NCBI RefSeq assembly: GCF_004564075.1
Contig: NZ_CP038256.1
Location: 1,860,001 to 1,924,000, forward strand
From: Microbacterium sediminis
Lineage (GTDB): Bacteria > Actinomycetota > Actinomycetes > Actinomycetales > Microbacteriaceae
Length of the DNA stretch: 64,000 nucleotides
Direction of reading: 5' to 3'
Below the pieces are notes generated by a model. It made no database searches. It was not told where the DNA came from and saw nothing but the letters and a program-made list of their open reading frames with translations. Shown here in pieces: positions 60,770 to 64,000 of this stretch. Within the stretch, counting starts at the first letter, position 1. Each line of letters opens with the position of its first letter. A program made the translations under genes and the position numbers.

Positions 60770-62438
60770 AGAGCAGCTCGCGCGCGTGACTGAGCGCCGC
60801 GTCGGAGTCGGCCATGCCGCTGAGCAGCCGCGCCATCTCGGCCTCGCGCTCGGCGCCCTCCAGCGCGCGCACGCTCGAGGTCGTGACCGTGCCGTCGCTC
60901 GCCTTCACCACGTTGAGGTGGTTGTTGGCGAACGCCGCGACCTGCGCGAGATGCGTGACGGCGATCACCTGGGCCGACTCGGCGAGCTTGGCCAGGCGGC
61001 GGCCGACCTCGATCGCGGCCGCGCCGCCGATGCCCGCATCGACCTCGTCGAACACGAACGTGGGCACCGGATCGGTCCCCGCGATCACCACCTCGATCGC
61101 GAGCATCACGCGGCTGAGCTCGCCGCCCGATGCGCCCTTGGCCACGGGCCGCGGATCCGCGCCCGGGTGCGGCGCGAGCAGGAACGCGACGTCGTCGCGC
61201 CCGTGCGCCGACTCGGAGCCGGCTGCGACGGAGACCGTGAGCGACGCGTCGGGCATCGCGAGGGCTCGCAGCTCCTCGGTCACGGCGGTGGACAGGCGTG
61301 CGGCGGCCTCGGTGCGGGCGGCCGTCAGCGCGGCGGCGCGCGCGTCGAGGTCGGCGCGGGCCTCCTCGCGCTGCACGGTGAGGCGCTCGATGCGGTCGCC
61401 GTCATCGTCGAGCTCCGCCAGCCGGGCGGACCCGGTCTCGAGCAGCTCGATGGCCGCGTCGAGCGACCCGTGCGCGCGCACGAGCGATGACACGGCGGCG
61501 CGACGCTCCTCGACGGCCGCGAGCTCCTGGGGTCCGGACTCGTCGAGATCGGCGAGGAAGCCCGAGAGCTCGACGGCGAGATCCGCGGCGCGGTAGCCGA
61601 GATCGGCGAGCTGCTCGGCGATCGCGGTGAGCGAGGGGTCGCCGGCCCGCTCGAGCGCGCGGCGCGCCTCGGCGAGCAGCGTGGAGACGTCGGGCGCCCC
61701 CTCCTCGCTCGAGAGCCCCTCGCGCGCGAGGGCGGCCGCGGCGCGCAGCTCCTCGGCGTTCGCGAGCCGCTCGGCCCGCTCCGCGAGCGCGACGTCCTCG
61801 CCCGGCTCCGGGGCGATCTGCTCGATCTCCTCGAGCGTCTGCCGCAGCGCCTCCGCCTCGGCGGCGCGGGCGTCGCGCTCGGTCGTGAGCGTCGTCAGCT
61901 CGGCGTCGATGCGGCGCCAGGTGTCGTACGCCTCGCGGTACGCGGCGAGCGCGGTCGCGATGGTGTCGCCGCCGAAGCGGTCGAGCGCGTCGCGCTGGGC
62001 GGCGGCGGACTTGAGCCGCAGCTGCTCGGACTGACCGTGCACGACCACCAGGTGCTCGGCGAGGTCGGCCAGCACGCCGGCGGGCGCGGTGCGTCCCCCG
62101 ACCGCGGCGCGGCTGCGCCCCTCGCTCGACAGGGTGCGCGCGAGGTACAGCTCGGCGCGGTCGCCGCCGATCGGCTCGAGGTCTCCCCCGGCCTCGCGCA
62201 CGCGATCGGCCACCGCCCCGTCCTCGGGAACGATCCACACGCCCTCGACCGACGCCTGCGGCGCGCCGGCGCGCACGGCCCCGGAATCGGCGCGGGCGCC
62301 GAGCAGCAGGCCGAGGCCCGTCACCACCATGGTCTTGCCCGCGCCGGTCTCGCCGGTCACGGCGGTGAAGCCCGGGCCGAACGGCAGGGTCGCCTCGGCG
62401 ATGACGCCGAGATCGCGCAGGCGCATCTCCTCGATCAC
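60750..62438 (-). CDS. recN: DNA repair protein RecN
   Basis: A 562-residue SMC-like ATPase acting early in double-strand-break repair. Walker A is in FTAVTGETGAGKTMVVTGLG, the long central coiled coil spans about 150-350 (LTTERDARAAEAEALRQTLE), the ABC signature is ASGGELSRVMLAIEVVI and Walker B is TFVFDEVDAGIGGAAAIEVG. The GTG start (VIEEMRLRDLG) overlaps the nadK stop as GTGA. RecN and pyrG are adjacent; the SteA/SteB genes found between them in mycobacteria are absent. Confidence 0.96.
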   Translation of the reverse strand: MIEEMRLRDLGVIAEATLPFGPGFTAVTGETGAGKTMVVTGLGLLLGARADSGAVRAGAPQASVEGVWIVPEDGAVADRVREAGGDLEPIGGDRAELYLARTLSSEGRSRAAVGGRTAPAGVLADLAEHLVVVHGQSEQLRLKSAAAQRDALDRFGGDTIATALAAYREAYDTWRRIDAELTTLTTERDARAAEAEALRQTLEEIEQIAPEPGEDVALAERAERLANAEELRAAAALAREGLSSEEGAPDVSTLLAEARRALERAGDPSLTAIAEQLADLGYRAADLAVELSGFLADLDESGPQELAAVEERRAAVSSLVRAHGSLDAAIELLETGSARLAELDDDGDRIERLTVQREEARADLDARAAALTAARTEAAARLSTAVTEELRALAMPDASLTVSVAAGSESAHGRDDVAFLLAPHPGADPRPVAKGASGGELSRVMLAIEVVIAGTDPVPTFVFDEVDAGIGGAAAIEVGRRLAKLAESAQVIAVTHLAQVAAFANNHLNVVKASDGTVTTSSVRALEGAEREAEMARLLSGMADSDAALSHARELLSLSATA

Positions 62439-63394
62439 GCGTCGCCTCCCGACAGCGGCAGGATGCTCACCGCATCGGTCATCATCGTGCCGGTGGGGCC
62501 GCGCCACCCGTGCACGGGCAGCTGGAACTTCCGCACGAGCCGATCGGTGAACACCGCCGGGTGCAGCCGCGCGAGCCGCACGGGCTTCTCGGCACGGCGC
62601 ACGGTGACGCGCGCGCCGGCCGGCAGGGGGTGGGAGCGGCGACCGTCGCACCACAGCACGCCGCTGCCGGCGATGCCGCCCTTCACCTCGAGCGCCACCG
62701 CGTGCTCGGGGCCGACGACCAGCGGGCGCGAGAACAGCGCGTGCGCCGAGACGGGCACCACCGCGATCGCCTGCACCGACGGCCAGATGACCGGTCCGCC
62801 CGCCGAGAACCCGTAGGCCGTGGAGCCGGTCGGGGTCGCGATCACGCAGCCGTCGGCGCCGAAGCTCGACAGGGGCCGACCGTCGATCTCGAGCACGAGC
62901 TCGATCATGCGACCCGGCATGTCCTTCTCGACCGACGCCTCGTTCAGCGCCCACGTCTCGTACACGACCTCGCCGAGGCGATCGCGCACCTTGACCGAGA
63001 GGGCCAGGCGCTCCTCGACCTCGTACTCCCCCGCGATCGCGCGGCGGACGGCCTCGTCCATGTCGTCGCGCTCGATCTCGGCGAGGAAGCCCACGTGGCC
63101 CATGTTGATCCCGAGCACCGGCGCGGTGCCCTCGCGCACAAGCTCCGCCGCCCGCAGGATCGTGCCGTCGCCGCCGAGCACGATCGCGAGGTCGACGTCG
63201 TCGAGCGGAACATCGTGATCCAGCAGCGGCACGTCGGCGAGCGCGGGGGCGACGGCGGCGAGCTCGGCGCGGTCCTCGGGGTGCAGGATGGGTACGGCGC
63301 CACCGCGGCGCAGCGCGCCGACGATCCGCAGCGCCGCTTCGACGGTGTCGTCGCGGTGGGCGTGCGCGACCACCAGGATCCTGCGCTGCGTCAT
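62435..63394 (-). CDS. nadK: NAD kinase
   Basis: NadK phosphorylates NAD+ to NADP+. The 319-residue protein shows the GGDGTILRAAEL catalytic motif, GINMGHVGFLAEIERDDMDE, ALNEASVEKD (NxxE motif), and CVIATPTGSTAYGFSAGGPV. I chose MTQRRILVV because GGGGAGG lies just upstream; an in-frame ATG 21 bases earlier has its purine run too close to serve. It lies between tlyA and recN, the standard actinobacterial order. Confidence 0.96.
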   Translation of the reverse strand: MTQRRILVVAHAHRDDTVEAALRIVGALRRGGAVPILHPEDRAELAAVAPALADVPLLDHDVPLDDVDLAIVLGGDGTILRAAELVREGTAPVLGINMGHVGFLAEIERDDMDEAVRRAIAGEYEVEERLALSVKVRDRLGEVVYETWALNEASVEKDMPGRMIELVLEIDGRPLSSFGADGCVIATPTGSTAYGFSAGGPVIWPSVQAIAVVPVSAHALFSRPLVVGPEHAVALEVKGGIAGSGVLWCDGRRSHPLPAGARVTVRRAEKPVRLARLHPAVFTDRLVRKFQLPVHGWRGPTGTMMTDAVSILPLSGGDA

Positions 63395-63504
63395 GGTCCT
63401 CCCCGCGTCCGACATCCCCTCCATTCTGTCGGAATCGGCGCCGGGCGGCCCGCCATCCACAGGCGGTTCGCGCCGCAGAGCCGTTTCCACAGGCGGGCGC
63501 GATC

Positions 63505-64000
63505 TCAGGACGCGGCGCGCGCGATCTCCTCGGCCCATCGATCCGGCGTGGATCCGCGGCCGGGCGCGAGGTGCACGAGCAGCTCCCGATTGCCGCGTGT
63601 GCCCGGCAGCGGCGACGGCAGCACGCCGAGGCACCCCAGCCCGACATCGTGAGCCGCCCAGAGGACGTCGGTGGCGGCCGTGATCCGCAGGCCCGGGTCG
63701 ACGACGATCCCCTCGCGGATGCCGGTGCGCCCCACCTCGAACTGCGGCTTCACGAGCAGCACGATGTCGGCGTCCTCCCGCGCCACGGCGGCGACGGCCG
63801 GCAGCACGTGCGCGAGCGAGATGAACGACAGGTCCCCGGTGACGACCGCCGGCGGCTCCGTCACGCCGCTGGCCGCGGCGAGGCTCTCGGGCGTCATGTA
63901 GCGCACGTTGAAGCCCTCGACCGCGCGCACCTCGGGGTCGGCGGCGACCTCGGCGGCGAGCTGATCGTGGCCGACGTCGACGGCGATCACCGGGCGCGCG
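63505..64000 (-). CDS. tlyA: TlyA family 16S/23S rRNA 2'-O-methyltransferase (5' truncated)
   Basis: The C-terminal 165 or so residues are present; the N-terminal S4 domain and the start are beyond the right edge. TlyA methylates ribose in both rRNAs, and in mycobacteria its loss gives capreomycin resistance. Visible parts of the Rossmann methyltransferase domain are VIAVDVGHDQLAAEVAADPE, VVTGDLSFISLAHVLPAV, LLVKPQFEVGRTGIREGIVV and RGNRELLVHL, which contain the catalytic Asp, Lys and Glu. It is the first gene of the tlyA-nadK-recN set here, with 110 bases before nadK. Confidence 0.92.
   Translation of the reverse strand, partial: ARPVIAVDVGHDQLAAEVAADPEVRAVEGFNVRYMTPESLAAASGVTEPPAVVTGDLSFISLAHVLPAVAAVAREDADIVLLVKPQFEVGRTGIREGIVVDPGLRITAATDVLWAAHDVGLGCLGVLPSPLPGTRGNRELLVHLAPGRGSTPDRWAEEIARAAS

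Overview
The window is GC-rich DNA packed with genes from a Gram-positive actinobacterium. The DivIVA (Wag31)/SepF division apparatus without ftsA, the use of GTG starts, the PknL/Rv2175c pair and the Mycobacterium-like order of the right-hand cluster all point to Actinobacteria. The gene complement and the family-like intergenic palindromes suggest Microbacteriaceae, most probably Microbacterium or a close relative; this genus-level call is inference. Nearly all of the window is chromosomal core. I see no transposase, phage module, CRISPR array or plasmid gene.

Layout. 1-10.4 kb: start of an unidentified gene, M20 dipeptidase, DUF3043 membrane protein, pyrD-nrdR-hisD, an unusual membrane protein with a Tyr/Gly/Gln/Pro low-complexity tract, and dnaE. 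10.4-12.2 kb: a small accessory island with a GNAT gene and a DUF559-type endonuclease-like gene bracketed by two copies of a ~70-bp palindromic element. 12.2-30.2 kb: the division and cell wall (dcw) cluster, all on the minus strand, read from mraZ through rsmH, ftsL-like, ftsI, murF, mraY, murD, ftsW, murG, murC, ftsQ, ftsZ, yggS, sepF, yggT and divIVA to lspA and an RluD-family gene. An MraZ-type operator (three GTGG repeats at exact 10-bp spacing) sits in front of it. murE is absent from its usual place between ftsI and murF.

30.3-40.2 kb: DUF3040 protein, polyprenyl synthase, Rv2175c-like regulator, LysM/lysozyme-like exported protein, PASTA kinase (PknL type), class II DAHP synthase, PlsC acyltransferase and FadD15-like acyl-CoA synthetase. 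This follows the order of the M. tuberculosis idsA2-Rv2175c-pknL-aroG-Rv2182c-fadD15 region. 40.2-50.7 kb is more variable: DUF3500 lipoprotein, MmyB-type regulator divergent from an SDR, Ohr/OsmC peroxidase, UdgX-type uracil-DNA glycosylase, Rieske/DUF2231 membrane protein, APC permease, tRNA-Pro(GGG) with a duplicated 3' tail and terminator, a second GNAT of the same subfamily, a MarR-MFS operon with a palindromic operator, and an Hsp15-like S4 protein.

50.2-64 kb: a minus-strand cluster in the order tlyA (partial), nadK, recN, pyrG, NUDIX, xerD, parA, scpA, scpB, rluB, tyrA, cmk, der, NUDIX, matching the mycobacterial Rv1694-Rv1713 region. It supplies nucleotides (pyrG, cmk), chromosome segregation and dimer resolution (parA, scpAB, xerD), rRNA modification and ribosome assembly (tlyA, rluB, der) and DNA repair (recN).

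The most unusual sequence features are small and structural: an in-frame tandem triplication of the 3' end of xerD including its stop codon and a UUCG hairpin; the paired palindromes around the DUF559 gene; the duplicated tRNA-Pro tail with its terminator; and the low-complexity membrane protein next to hisD. I found no clearly new multi-gene system.
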